The position numbers were made by a program, and so were the translations under genes. 64,000 bases of DNA from Omphalotus guepiniiformis (lineage: Eukaryota > Basidiomycota > Agaricomycetes > Agaricales > Omphalotaceae): the NCBI GenBank assembly GCA_028554645.1, contig JAQOOI010000015.1:372001-436000 (forward strand), read 5' to 3'. Below, piece by piece: positions 45,551 through 57,167 of this stretch. The notes under the pieces were generated by a model. That model searched no databases, was not told where the DNA came from, and saw only the letters and a list, made by a program, of their open reading frames with translations. The first letter of the stretch is position 1; every line of letters starts with the position of its first letter.

Positions 45551-46990
45551 TCAAGTATCAGTCACGGAGGGCATATCTTCGTCGCCAGTCATATCGATAA
45601 GGGGAACGTTAGTTTTATTAACCAGCTCCTTCTGCTGCGACGCGATGCTCTGGTAGCTCTTCATCAGCAAATCCCGCATTTGGAGCTGGAGACTGATCTG
45701 ATGGTTGACCGCGATAAGTTTAGAGCGAGTCTCGAACTCCAGCATGGTGAGGCTACGATCAGTAGGCCCACTAACGGGTTCGAGCACCGCGAGATTGGCA
45801 CGATCAACGAGTGACTGCACAACCGAGTTAGAGAAAGTGGAGACAGGGTCTACCAAAAGATAGGTTAGTTGAAAAGTCGCTAGCGGCGGTATGAAAACGT
45901 GACACGTACTAGGGGGTGCCAGAGGTGGATCGAGCATAGAGAAGTTGTGCGCCCAAGTAGGAGGAGCTGCCGCGACACTAACCACCTCCATCTTAGCTTT
46001 CTTGGCAGGAGGATTGATGGTACTCTTATCCACCGCGGCAACTGCCTTAAGGTATTGCCGTGAAGTAATAAGCATGCGTGGTATCTCAGAAAAGTGGAGA
46101 TATCTTACGAGGTGATTAGTCGACGCGTGAGGCTATGAAAGGAGCGTTAAGTCAGAATAACATTGGGAGAAGGAATGGTGGTCGTACCCTTTTAACTGCC
46201 GCGACGCTAGGCTCAACCTTTGGAGTAAAGGGGGCAACGCGGGTAACTTCTTCAACTGCTGCGAGGTCGAGAGTCTGAAGCGAGGTACATAGTTTTAGCA
46301 ACAGAGCAAGCTGGCTCGGGGTAGGGTGGCGACCTACCGTGGTATTAGTAGTGGAATCTGCAATAGAGGGGGATTCATCGTCACCCATAGCAATATCGCT
46401 ACCCGCCGCGTCGTCGTCAACCTCCTCGTCACTACTATCAATACGAGCTTGGGATGCAATACGCTTGCGAATCTAGGAAAAAGTTTTAGTACCAGTGGTT
46501 ATTCAAGAAAAAGAACTGATTACTTACGCGGCGGCTAGTACGAACGCGACCTTTGCCTTTGACGGGCACTGGGGTTACAGCAGTTGGAACAGGAGCAGCC
46601 GCGGCGACTTTGGGAACCTCCTTGGGTTTACCAAACTGAACACATTTACCGCGGTACGGACCAAGTAAATGATGAGTTGGTGTATACTTCGCGGTAACTG
46701 GGTCCCGCGGCAGTTGTTCAAAGAAGAACAGAGTGAAAGTACGAATGTCAGCGTTAGCCAACGCGGCATCAGGGTGAGCTTTCCAGAGCTCGAGCTAAAA
46801 AGAGTGAAGTAAGGCGCAGGAACAGAAGGCAGAACATTAGAAAACTTGCGAGTTTTTGTGCACACGACATCGCGACGCGATTAGCATCGTCGGCACCACG
46901 TTTGACTCGACGCTCGCTAAACGACTTGCAAAGAGGTGCTACCTCTTCCACGAGAAACTGGACGTCAACAGAAGAAGTATCAGTAGACAT
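45551..46990 (-). CDS. Antisense gene a2 of element 2: unknown protein
   Basis: Counterpart of 34,133-35,571 on the strand opposite to gag-pol. It starts MSTDTSSVDVQFLVEEVAP at 46,990 and has the same short introns and the same C-terminus DMTGDEDMPSVTDT at 45,551. The few differences (YKSF to CKSF, RAKRG to RVKRG, ADN to ADD) are scattered. A TATAAAA box lies 40 bp upstream (47,030-47,036 on the plus strand). The protein has basic, acidic and coiled-coil parts and no known family. Confidence 0.75.
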
Positions 46991-47485
46991 AAGTGATTCA
47001 GATAGGAAGAACTTAGTGTTTGGAGGTCCTTTTATAACTGGCCAGGGCAGTCTGGACCAGAAGGAAACTTGTCCGCGTAGAATTCTAATTCCGCGCACCG
47101 TCCTTCAAAGTTGACGCGGTGGAACATATGGTACTTTACCAAGCGTCGCGAGTGTTCTGAACAACTGGGGACAGTTGTGATTTCAAAGATGGGGAAGGGT
47201 CGTAGGAATAGAAAGCACCGCGTACAGTTTAGTACCGCGTAGAATCGCGGGAATTTGGGAAAAGTGCCGCGTAGAATTTCTTGAATATTTTCGATTTTAT
47301 AGAACAAGGAAAATGTCACACAGTTTAAAATCACTCGAGACAAAGCTAATAACATTTCCAAGTAATAAAATAAAGAAAAAAAAAAAAAAAAAAACAAGCT
47401 CCGCGATACTACAAACACTACGAGACTAAGAGCTTTTACTTCCGCGGAACCAGAGCAAGAAAATGAACAGAGAAGGCAGGGACCA

Positions 47486-49763
47486 CTATTTCTGATATGC
47501 CTGATGTTCGGATGCCGCGTTGATTGATTTGAGCTGCCCAGCCTCGATGGCGGGCAGGATCTTCTCATCCACAATCATTTGAGCAAGGTCACCACTAAGG
47601 CGGACCTGCGTCAAATAGTCGCGACCGAAGTTATAGTAACCCTGTACTAAAACATCCGCGAGTTCGTCGATCTTGGCTTGAGCCATTTTCTGAATACCGT
47701 GCATCGCGGCAACTTGTTCATTCAAGCGGTCAGTAAGCATTGACGCTTCAAGTTGCAGAGACATAGCATCTAAAGGAAAGATCAGAGAAAAGGGAAAGTA
47801 GTAAGGGAGAAGACATACGGCGCGCAGAAAAGAGTCCGCGGTTGTGAAAAGCTTCATCCTCCAACGCGATCTTGCGAATCCCATAACGAAAGGTGCACGC
47901 GGAGTCCTTCTTGCTAAGACACTCGTTACATGACTCCCCGGCCTTGACGAAGACGCAAGGCTTGCCGTGAATAATGCATGACCCACAGCGAATGGAGGGC
48001 TAAGAAGTAATCAGAGAAGTAAGAAGAAAAAGTATCGAAGAACTTACCAGGTTCACGGAAGAAGCCACAATCTGGCGAAGGCGAATGTGACTTGTCATCA
48101 GCGGAGGTACCATACCCGGTAGGTCATAGTTAATGAAACCATTTGCGGGGATGTTGTTAGCCGTATACCAGCGGACCCCTCCTTCGTAAGAGCCACCTAC
48201 GGTAGTAGGCACCGCGGTGGCTTTGTCCCCCTTCTCGATGGGATGAAGGTTGTGAGGAATAAAGGCACCAAAGTGCTCCGCGGCGGGGAAAACTTTCTCG
48301 TACCAATATTGGGGGTAACCCTCGACTTCACGAAGGAACCGACGTCTAGTTTCGAGGTCGCCTGGGCGAGGAGAGGGAGTACGAAAGCGGTCGGCCTCTT
48401 GAATAGTTGACGCGGTAGTTTTTGTCGCTAGTTTAGACTTCCGCGAAGCTTTTCTTTTGCCCTGAAAAAGAAATAAGCAACGAAGCAGCTTAAACAGGGA
48501 AGGAACTCACCTTGGTTCCAACCTGAGTAGTAGCAGGAGGCTCCACGAAAGTCGAGGGTCCTGCCACAGAAGAAGGAACCGCGGAAGTTGAAGGTAGCAC
48601 AGGTACAGCAGGAGGAACGGGTACGGTACTAGTCAGAGGAGAAAATGCGGCTGGGACACCAGAAGGAGTGAGAGGCGCGGGACCAGATTCCACCAGTGGG
48701 GACCGTGTAGGAGTGACAGGAATAAGGTTCGTAGGAACCGAAGGTTCCGCGGCAGTAACAGTGAACCCTTGCGATAAGTCCACAGGAGGGGGAGAACGAG
48801 AAAAAGACTGGGAAGTAGAGTGAGTAAAACTAGTTGGAATAACAGGAATTACTCACGAAGCGAGGAGTTGGCGCTGTGGGAGGCAAGTCTCGCGTCACTG
48901 AGGATACAGCAGCCACAATACCAACGGAGTTATCAGGCTCCGCGGAAGCCTCAGAATCACTCTCTACTCGTTTGCGCAAAGGGCCACGGCGACGCTTGGC
49001 AGCAGGAGGAGAGCCCTCGTTGGAAGACTCAACCGCCTCGTCGTCAAACTAAGGATAAGAATGAGAAGAAGAGTTAGTAGACAAGGAACAAAGGAGTACT
49101 TACTAGACGTGTGGGCCAGGGTTGGCGCTCCAAGTCAGACAAAGTACGAGGAGGCCGCGGACGAGTTGTAACGGCAGTAGGCACAGGAGTCGCGGGAGGG
49201 AGCGAATAGGTCTCGTCACGGAACGCCAAAAAGTCATCGGCGAATTTCGCCTGATCCTCAGCGGTAACGGGAGTAAGCTACCGCAAGTTAGTTAAATACA
49301 ACAGATAAAACGAACGCGGAACTAACCAGAGCAGATTGACTAGGATGACGAGCACGACGTTTCTTGAGAACAGACAAAGCCTTATCACGGCGCTCTCGAC
49401 GACGGCGTACGGGTGCTAAAGCCTCGGGAATGTTCGAAGGAATGGGAAGTACCACGGAAGGTTGAACGGAAAGTTGCCCGGTACGGATCTGTTCAAGCAA
49501 GATAAGCTCCGCGGCGGATATAGACCGCTGTGAGCTGTCCGGGACGGAAGGCAAAGTAGAAGAGGGTCGAGGCGAAGCATCACGTCGTCTTCGTTTGTGT
49601 ACGCGTGAAGTCGAGGGTTGAGAAGAAGGCATAATAAAGGCGGCCTCAGAAGCAGTAGGAGAAAAAGCCTATCAAACGGAGCTAAGCAAAGAAGACACGC
49701 AAAAAGTACCGCGTCACTTACTATTAAAGAGTTATAGTCAAGGGGTTCAGCCTTGATAGGCAT
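47486..49763 (-). CDS. Antisense gene a1 of element 2: Zn2Cys6-like protein
   Basis: Starts MPIKAEPLDYNSLI at 49,763, joined across a short intron to a basic VHKRRRRDASPRPSS region. Pro/Thr-rich segments follow (49,632-48,490), then the conserved WYEKVFPAAEHFGAF block, YDLPGMVPPLMTSHIRL, and the Cys cluster (47,895-47,987) with C-x2-C-x6-C-x8-C-x2-C-x7-C spacing identical to element 1. The C-terminal part is helical (MLTDRLNEQVAAMHGIQKMA, NFGRDYLTQVRLSGDLAQM) and ends EHQAYQK at 47,486. The exon frame here seems open throughout. It is clearly diverged from the element 1 copy, in contrast to gag, pol and a2. Middle exon limits are approximate. Confidence 0.68.
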
Positions 49764-49820
49764 AAACCAGTGATGAAAGAGGGAGCAAAAAGTTGAAGTT
49801 CGACACCCGGGCGCTGAAGG

Positions 49821-49827
49821 TTATATA
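49821..49827 (-). promoter_or_regulatory. TATA box of antisense gene a1 (element 2)
   Basis: TATATAA on the minus strand, about 58 bp before the a1 start codon. Confidence 0.55.
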
Positions 49828-50199
49828 CACCTCGCGGCGATGGGGTCCTCAGAATGGTGCCAGTATCAAGTTCCATTCCTAGAAGACGCGAGAGCAAAAG
49901 TTTGATGTATTACACACTTATTCAGGGTACGACATACAGCTTTGACAAAGAAGCGATGGCAATCCATTAACTGAATAACCGGTATGTCCGGGAACTAACG
50001 TAACCGGACGATGAGGAATGAAGAGACGCGGCGATTTACCAATAAGGTAACGTGATGGCATGTGATGTGACAAGAAGGAGGGAGAGCGCTACATGAGTCA
50101 GAAAGAAGTTTGTGATATCCAGAAAAGGGAGGTTGATGCGCCTTTCCGGGATAGACCCTGAGTAGGACCCCAGCGACTGGGACAGTCGATATTTTAGTC

Positions 50200-50208
50200 A
50201 GGGGGAGA
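50200..50208 (+). other. Polypurine tract of element 2
   Basis: AGGGGGAGA directly before the TGATACG start of the 3' LTR; this would prime plus-strand DNA synthesis. Confidence 0.8.
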
Positions 50209-51447
50209 TGATACGACCGCGGGAATACCACTACCATTTTCGGCCTCGCGGGATTGATCACTCCAGTACAAACCTACTAAGTACACTGTATAGTCCTAAG
50301 TTCCGCGGTGTATTACGCACATTCAACCACTAGTATATGTGTACAAAGGTGTACAAGACTGTAGAACGGCACTAAATGGGTCTTCTCAGTGTAGGTATTA
50401 CCTAAGTATGCACTCAAGTAAAGTGTCGCGGCACTTGTTCTAAGGTCCGACGTGTATAACTTGATGGCCCCAATACTGTATAAACCAACGCGTAGGTAAC
50501 GAGGTACCGCGGCACTACTCAGAAGGCCAGACTTAGAAACCAGGTAGCAGTAGCTCCGTGCACTAGTCATATCTAATGACCACTGTTGAGCCACAGAAGG
50601 GTCTAGACGTACGATGTAACACGAAGTACTTCCGACGACGCGGAAGTAGAACACGTAAGGAGACACAGCGTTAGCGAACTACCGCGATACTTTCTAAAAG
50701 CGGCAAGATTATAACCCGATATAGGATACCCTGTTACCGCGTACTATACTTCATCCCTACCTTACGCGGTGCACCATATGCACCATATATCTCATAACTG
50801 TCAAGTATCGCGACATTTGTTTGTACTATGTAAATAGAGATACTGTATATAAGAAATAGAACCTGGGCAAGGAAGGACAGGTTCCCGAGCCCCCCATAGA
50901 GCTAATAGCATTTGTGTGTGGAAAAGCTTAAGTCCCTCTGAGTGATTAGAAGTTTTAAAGTGTTAACCGTCGCGTTAGTTCATAAGTCAGTGTGCCTAAG
51001 TGTTTACAAGCGGGATCGTCTGGTACCGCGGAGCCTGTGTGTGTAGTGCGAATAAGAGTGGATCGTCTGGTCACTCGTTGAACTCGTCGTCTGGCAGTTC
51101 TGAAATCCTCCTATACCCAACTCCACTAAGTGAGAAGTCGTCTGGCATCTCCCAACAATCGTCTGGTTGTTGTATCGTTTGTAGTCACTGGCCGCGGTGA
51201 TTTGTTAAAGTTACGCGTTAGTTTGTTTGAGTGGTGTGTAGCATAGAGTTATCTGTGCCGCGTCGGTTTTGACTGTGTCTCCGCGTTCCTCTTACAACAA
51301 CCTTATTCGCTTCACAGAGTTTGTTAGTCCCCCAAACCCCACGAACTTAAAAGTCTTTGTGTGTTGTGTGTGTGTTTTGAGTGCTTGATAGATTCATTCG
51401 AGTTAGTTAGCACTTCTTCTCATTCATACCCCATACCAAGCACATCA
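50209..51447 (+). repeat. 3' LTR of element 2
   Basis: 1,239 bp, almost identical to 37,083-38,321, ending CATCA and followed by the CCAG target duplication (51,448-51,451). Confidence 0.93.
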
Positions 51448-54106
51448 CCAGCTTATGTTTTGCCTCGATTCCACGTCGATAGAGTTTTCCGTCTTGTATA
51501 AAGAAGTTCCGCGCTAATCTTAAAAAGTTCTTGAAGCGTTTGTTATTCTCATAGCCTACAGGCCTCTTAGAAGTGTCTGTTAGCCATTTGAAAACCTCCG
51601 CGACTGTTTTATCTTGGTTTATCGCTCCCTTCGATCGTTTAGACTCATCATACTCTGTTTCGTCAATATGCTCTGGTGGCTCCTCGAGTTCTGGTACTTC
51701 ACTAGCCAAGTTCGCGGCTACAAACTGTTTTACTTCTGGTATGTCGCGGAACTCTCGTTCTTGCTTATAAGCACGCGTCAATTCTTCCTTAAAGTCGTCT
51801 ACTGACGCGGCTAAACCAGTCATATAATTACTTTTCCATTCTTCTTTCTCATCAACTAATACGTGTGCGTAACCATGCTTAGAGTCGATCTTATCTACAA
51901 ACTCCTCTAATTTGTAGGGTTCTTGAACTTCACCATCTTCAGGATTGTCATACTCATCATCACCTACTTGCTTATCCCGCCGTGATAGTCCATCAGGTCC
52001 GTGAACCTTGCCTGGTACGTGCTTCAGTTTAAAATGAAACATCATGATCGACTCTATCCACCTATTTATCGCGGCGTTTGGCATTTGATCAGGATGCTCT
52101 AACATGCCTTTAATGTACTTCGCGTCAGTTTCGATTATAAGGTTGCGAATACCAAACAACCAATACTGGCACGCTCGTAACGCGCGATACAAACCAAACA
52201 ACTCCCGTTTCGGCTGTGAAAACCTAGCTTCGCGATCACTTAGTGTAATCGAACCGAATCTGGAGTAGAACCTTCGTCGCGGATTCTCTGGATCCACTTG
52301 ACAAATATAGAACCCAACCGCTTTCCACGACGTATCTACTGCCAATATAACGGGGTCTTCCACATCATACTTTAGTGGTCGTAATGCCTTGCTATTCTTT
52401 ACTGCCTCTTTCAACTTTGCCAACGCGTCACTTTGCTCTTGTCGCCATTCGAACGGAATATCTTTACGCGTAAATCGGGTTAAAGGCTCCGCGATCTTTG
52501 CATAGTCTTTGACGAACATTCTTACTAGTCCCGCGGTGCCTAAGAATGGTCTTATATCCTTCTCTTCTAGGATATTCTCAGGTCCACCCCAGTTGGTAAT
52601 AGTTTTCGCTCGTTCCGGGTCGATCTCTCTTCCTTCTCGTGTACACCTATGTCCGACCACGGTAATCTCGCTTTTACACAATACAGCTTTGGGGCCTGAG
52701 AAAGTCCCACCACAGTACTTCATTCTTTGAATGACCCTATTCATATTGGTGAAATGTTCCCAAATAAACCTCCGTATCCCATCATTACCAGGAATGGTCT
52801 CGTACGTACCATCTTCACTTTGATAAGTCGTTTCAGGACCGCGTACAGGAACATCATCGATGTATGGTTGCGTAAACTCCGGGATCTCTTCTTGTAATAT
52901 GTGTGTTACATCATCGTGGAAGATTGGTACTGAATTTGTCCATCCCATCGGTAGTGTTACTAACCTCAGGGCTCCAAAGGGAGTCTGGAATGTAGTTAAG
53001 TCTCGCGATGCTATTGCCAACTCTCTTTTATCATAGCCAACATATAAATCTAGAATTCCTCCACAAGCTCTACCACAGAATTTCTCCGCGAGCTCTTCAG
53101 TAGCAGGCGGTATACCAGAATGTGCTATTGTTACCGCGTTCAACGGTTCCAGACTATGTACTAGTCGAATACTCTTTCCGTCTTTCTTTAACACCGCGAA
53201 CCACTTCGATCGGTAAGACGAGTTCGATGGTTCGTAAACTCCCGCGTCAATCTTTCGTCTAACTGCCGCGCATACTTCATTAAAAATACCAGGGGGAATA
53301 GGAATGTTCCTCTCAACCCAAGGTGTATGAGGTATCACTGGCATCTCTACAGAAGGAAAGAAATCGGTTCTGAATCTTCCGCGTTCACTGTCGTCCCACG
53401 CGAATCCTTTCTCTTGCTGCATCATCATATGATGCATCAACTTCCGTTCTTCTGGCCAAAGGAACTCTTCCTTATGTATCTCGTCTATTATCTCTTTACG
53501 TTCCTGAGTATACCTACCAGTCGGCGTGAATTCTGGAGGATTAGGCGAAAGCTGCGGCATATCAGCCAATGGATCTCCTTTAATCTCTCTTATGATTCTA
53601 AACTTCGATGGTAAATCTCCTAGAACAGGGCGTGTTTTCAACGCGACAGGTTTGTATTTCTTCCCTGCCAAGATACTAACTGGTTCGTAATGTTCCTTCC
53701 ACAGCCGCGACGCGTGCCTCCTCACTTGATCTTTCATATCAGGGGATACATCAAGCATCGCGATGCTCCTTACATCAAACAGGGGAATTTGTTGTAACTC
53801 TTCTACGCCGTCTTCTAGCTCTACTTCTTGCACCGTGAAATTTGCTTGAGAGTACGCGGCAGGATTTTGCGCTCCATACACCGAACTCAAATAGGATCTC
53901 AATACGGGTTTCGTCGTTTCTTTATCACTTTTTAGATCAATATACTTCTCCGCGGCAGATAAGTATAGATCGCGTAACTCTCGCTTCTCAAACTTTGATT
54001 TTTGCTCTTCGTTTATATCTGCAAATACTACATCACTTATGCCAATGGGAATACCTTCGTCATTTAATTCAAAAACCACCGCGGCTTCTCCTTGATCTGG
54101 GATCAA
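51448..54106 (-). CDS. Element 1 pol, N-terminal RT/RNase H part (gene split)
   Basis: Contains the linker, reverse transcriptase (LPMGWTNSVPIFHDD, YIDD) and RNase H (ILAVDTSWKAVGFYI), and is cut off after EAKHKLV by the end of element 2. Apart from a few changes (YDER to YDKR, VLVEEKEE to VLVDEKEE) it equals the element 2 protein. The missing integrase half is at 35,790-37,082. Like element 2, the frame has no initiating ATG and follows the pro frame by -1. Confidence 0.92.
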
Positions 54107-55308
54107 TTCCTCGAAGCTGCTGAAAAACCCTGAGTCTGTTCCTTGTCTTTGCTTATAGGTACAGAACCTTTCCCTCGCTCATAGGTAGGTACAACAGCTC
54201 GCTTCTTAGTGTTAGGGTCCTGAATAACGAGGTCCTGCGTTCCATCTGCATGATTATCCACTAAACTCTCCGTGATCGTGTCAAAAGGCCGTCCCAGTAG
54301 CAATTCATACGCGGGGTCTCGAATTACGTGTACTTGTAAGTACACGGTGATTCCGCCTAGTAAGAATGGTACATTACGCGCCAATCCCAAAGACTTCTCA
54401 ACACCCTTGTTAGCCGATTGCATAAAGATTACTATGTCCGGGTCCCACGATAAACCTGCTTCGCGAGCTCTTTTCTCCGATGTAGAGATAATCTGTGAAC
54501 CCGAGTCTAGTAGACTTTCGATCTTCGCGGTACCATTTACCAAAGGATACACGCATCGAAGCGACTCTGAATCTCTTGCCACGTAGATCTGAATTGGGTT
54601 ATCTTTGCTTCCCAGGCTTTCCACGTACTGTTCAACTGGATCACTAATCACAACCGCTCCTGCTGGAAGGTCTCCTTCCGCCTGTTTCAGAACAAAAACT
54701 TCCGCGGTGACATTAAGGTCAGCTAACGCGACTGTATTTGCTGTTACGTGAACCTCTCCTACATTTTCCTCACTAAAAGGTAATAGGGGGCTTTTGGCTA
54801 GGATCTCTCTCAAACCTCCCGCGGTCTCTTCAGGCTTCAATTTGACTCTTGACTTGATTGTTCCTCTGAGTGAAATTTCTGATTCCACTACTGTTTCTTC
54901 CGCGTTAGGATGTTTAGTTAACGGAATAACAGGAGACTCCGCGGCCTTCTCATTCCTTGTCTTCCAAATTATCCCCCTCGGGTTCTCTAACCGCTCTTTC
55001 TGAGCTTTCAGTTTCTCTTGCACCGTTGGCGAATACGACACATCAGGTACGTTTGCGTAAGGAACCTCTGGTACGCGGCTCTTCTTCACTACGGTAGGTA
55101 GTGGAGGCATCTCGACACCATCGAATCTCAAACGTTTTTCTTTCCTGACTAACTCCTTATACTTATCTTTCTCTAGGCTCGCGTCCTTTTCAGGTTCCGC
55201 GTCCTTTTCTTTCCACAACCGTCGTTCATTACCCTTGTTTTCAGTATCATTCTCAGGTGCCGCGGCCCTAACAGGATTTTTCTCTTTTGTAGGGGCCTGG
55301 CTTTCCAT
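54103..55308 (-). CDS. Element 1 protease
   Basis: 401 codons, nearly identical to the element 2 protease, with the catalytic LLDSGSQ and the ELLLGRPF end. A few substitutions (KREKRL to RKEKRL, PTEQE to PTVQE). The slippery heptamer is kept at both edges (54,124-54,130 and 55,323-55,329 on the plus-strand numbering). Confidence 0.88.
   Translation of the reverse strand: MESQAPTKEKNPVRAAAPENDTENKGNERRLWKEKDAEPEKDASLEKDKYKELVRKEKRLRFDGVEMPPLPTVVKKSRVPEVPYANVPDVSYSPTVQEKLKAQKERLENPRGIIWKTRNEKAAESPVIPLTKHPNAEETVVESEISLRGTIKSRVKLKPEETAGGLREILAKSPLLPFSEENVGEVHVTANTVALADLNVTAEVFVLKQAEGDLPAGAVVISDPVEQYVESLGSKDNPIQIYVARDSESLRCVYPLVNGTAKIESLLDSGSQIISTSEKRAREAGLSWDPDIVIFMQSANKGVEKSLGLARNVPFLLGGITVYLQVHVIRDPAYELLLGRPFDTITESLVDNHADGTQDLVIQDPNTKKRAVVPTYERGKGSVPISKDKEQTQGFSAASRN
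54124..54130 (-). promoter_or_regulatory. Candidate -1 frameshift site, pro/pol (element 1)
   Basis: GGGTTTT on the minus strand in the same phase as in element 2. Confidence 0.6.
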
Positions 55309-55316
55309 CCTCGAAC

Positions 55317-57080
55317 TTACCGAAAACCCTCCTCGAACCTTCCTTTCTCATTGTTACTAACTGCCACGTTACTTATTGAATCTCTTGCCGACCCTCGAAT
55401 ATAGGCCGCGCTGAGATTGGATTCTAACACCCTTTCTTGAGCACGCTTCGCCTCTTCATATTCTTGCCAAACTCTAGTGTACTGTTTATTGTACGACTCG
55501 ACCTCCTCTAGTTGCATCTGTAGTACCTCAACCTGAGAAGCTTGTACTTTCTTTTCAGACAGTCTTCGATCTACAAAGTCTTTCTGAGGAGGCCCATTTG
55601 GAGCTTTCTGTGCTACTGGCTCTCCATCTGGCATACAAGTGATCCCTTCTTTCAAAATGATCTTTCCATCATCTACGTACTGCTTGCGTACCATACATTG
55701 CCCTGCCATATGTCCGTTTAAGCCACAGAACCAACACGTCGCGGCTCGAAAGTAGTCGGGACGGTTGTCATTCAACGCGGTTCTCCCATAGTCCCGCGGC
55801 GCCATATATGGTATACGTTCTGGATGCCTGGTACCGCTACTCGTTCCAGGTGCCGCGAGCTTTAATTGCTCTAGCAGTTTACCCATCATTTCTTCTTCTC
55901 TCGCGGCTCTCTGGGTAAGGTTCTTTGTTTGGATCGTGATTAGATCTTTCAATTCCGCCACCCATCCTTCCGTTTGCTCATGCTTCACTTTTTCTACCCT
56001 CTTTCCTCTATCTTCCTTCGCGGCCCTTACGTTCCCAAGACTAATTACTTCCTCAACCTGAGATCTCGCGTTAAATTCTGCCTCGTCCAGAATCTCTTCT
56101 GCTGTATAGGCATCATCTCGCGGTCTAGCTTCTGCAGGTGGGTTCGCACGCTTTTGTAACTTCAAAGTCAACGTGATGGATCTCCAAAATTCATCTTCAA
56201 ACATTCCGCGGAGGACTCTGACAATTTCTCTGTTAGTATACAACGCGGTCGTAGTGTAGTGCTTAAGGAACGGCCGTAGGGTATTCCTCATTCTTAATAC
56301 ATCTTCGAGATCTTCCATCGTTATATTCTTATACTTCTTCGCGGCTCTTTCAAATTTTGCGAAGGAGAAAGTTCCCTCGTCCGATCCTCCATCATAACTC
56401 TTCAAAATCTCGTCGCGGAACTCGATAAACGTCCCTTCCTCTTTCTCGTACGTAGGCAACGCCTTCCATTGTTCTCTTATAGTTGCGGGTAGGTAACGCA
56501 ACGCGACTGATTTCTTATCCGCTTCTTCCTCTATTTTGAAATCTTGGATAATATCCTCAATCTCCCCCAGATAGTCTCTGACGTCGTCTACATCATGATC
56601 GCGACGCAAATCTGGTGCTCCACGTTCTCTTCTCCTCGGAATCTTATCCATAGCCGGCATTTTTATGATATTTTCTTGAATTATAGGTAAATTAGGTGCA
56701 GAGTTCGGTGAAATATGTAAATCAAATAGAAGTGTGTGGACTTCGGATAGTTCCTTGTCCGAATGAGAATGTCTATCAATAGTTGGTGGGACTACTGAGT
56801 TTCGACGCGACGGTGGGTCTGGCCTAGGAAATTGAATTGAAGTACCTTCTCCGTAATCAGATAGTTCTTCGTCAAAGTTCCGCGACTGTCTAATACTCGA
56901 ATCTTCCGCGTCAACTACGTTAATCGATTCTCGGGGTTGAGCAACAACTTCAGGATGTGACTTCCTGTAGCTACTAACTCTTTTGATTGCCTTTGCACGT
57001 GCTAACGACTCTCTGGTATTCTCTACCGTTGAAGGCCGTGAACTTCGTCTAGACGTTTTGTCTGATTGTTGGTTAGACAA
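55317..57080 (-). CDS. Element 1 gag
   Basis: 587 codons, differing from element 2 gag at only a handful of residues (DEELSE to DKELSE, VRSAKEDRGKK to VRAAKEDRGKR). It has the CX2CX4HX4C zinc knuckle and again lacks an early ATG. The gag/pro slippery heptamer is present at its end. Confidence 0.85.
   Translation of the reverse strand: MSNQQSDKTSRRSSRPSTVENTRESLARAKAIKRVSSYRKSHPEVVAQPRESINVVDAEDSSIRQSRNFDEELSDYGEGTSIQFPRPDPPSRRNSVVPPTIDRHSHSDKELSEVHTLLFDLHISPNSAPNLPIIQENIIKMPAMDKIPRRRERGAPDLRRDHDVDDVRDYLGEIEDIIQDFKIEEEADKKSVALRYLPATIREQWKALPTYEKEEGTFIEFRDEILKSYDGGSDEGTFSFAKFERAAKKYKNITMEDLEDVLRMRNTLRPFLKHYTTTALYTNREIVRVLRGMFEDEFWRSITLTLKLQKRANPPAEARPRDDAYTAEEILDEAEFNARSQVEEVISLGNVRAAKEDRGKRVEKVKHEQTEGWVAELKDLITIQTKNLTQRAAREEEMMGKLLEQLKLAAPGTSSGTRHPERIPYMAPRDYGRTALNDNRPDYFRAATCWFCGLNGHMAGQCMVRKQYVDDGKIILKEGITCMPDGEPVAQKAPNGPPQKDFVDRRLSEKKVQASQVEVLQMQLEEVESYNKQYTRVWQEYEEAKRAQERVLESNLSAAYIRGSARDSISNVAVSNNEKGRFEEGFR
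55323..55329 (-). promoter_or_regulatory. Candidate -1 frameshift site, gag/pro (element 1)
   Basis: GGGTTTT on the minus strand, two codons before the gag stop. Confidence 0.6.
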
Positions 57081-57167
57081 CCGCGACTATAACTCTTCGG
57101 TCTCGTACGGAACCTAAAACACTTCACTTAGTTTATTAATCAGAAACCCCTCGCGGTGGGCTCCAGA

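Larger units (their letters stand above)
37083..51447 (+). mobile_element. Ty3/gypsy LTR retrotransposon, element 2 (inner, intact copy)
   Basis: 14,365 bp from TGATACG (37,083) to CATCA (51,447), with 1,239 bp LTRs at 37,083-38,321 and 50,209-51,447. It has a PBS beside the 5' LTR, gag, pro and pol open in three frames, two genes on the opposite strand between pol and the 3' LTR, and a purine tract at 50,200-50,208. It is inserted in element 1 pol in opposite orientation with a perfect 4 bp duplication CCAG. I noted one difference between its LTRs (GTGGCA versus GCGGCA near 37,575 and 50,700), so it is very young and possibly still active. Confidence 0.95.

Noticed and set aside
47372..47394. 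Poly(A) tail of a retroposed transcript in element 2
   Set aside because: The A run is internal between a1 and a2 with no duplication or transcript boundary; it is better explained as slippage in a spacer.
51407..54106. An 899-residue Gag-Pol-like protein ending MCLVWGMNEKKC
   Set aside because: The last residues come from the inserted LTR; it is a truncated pol, not a natural short form.
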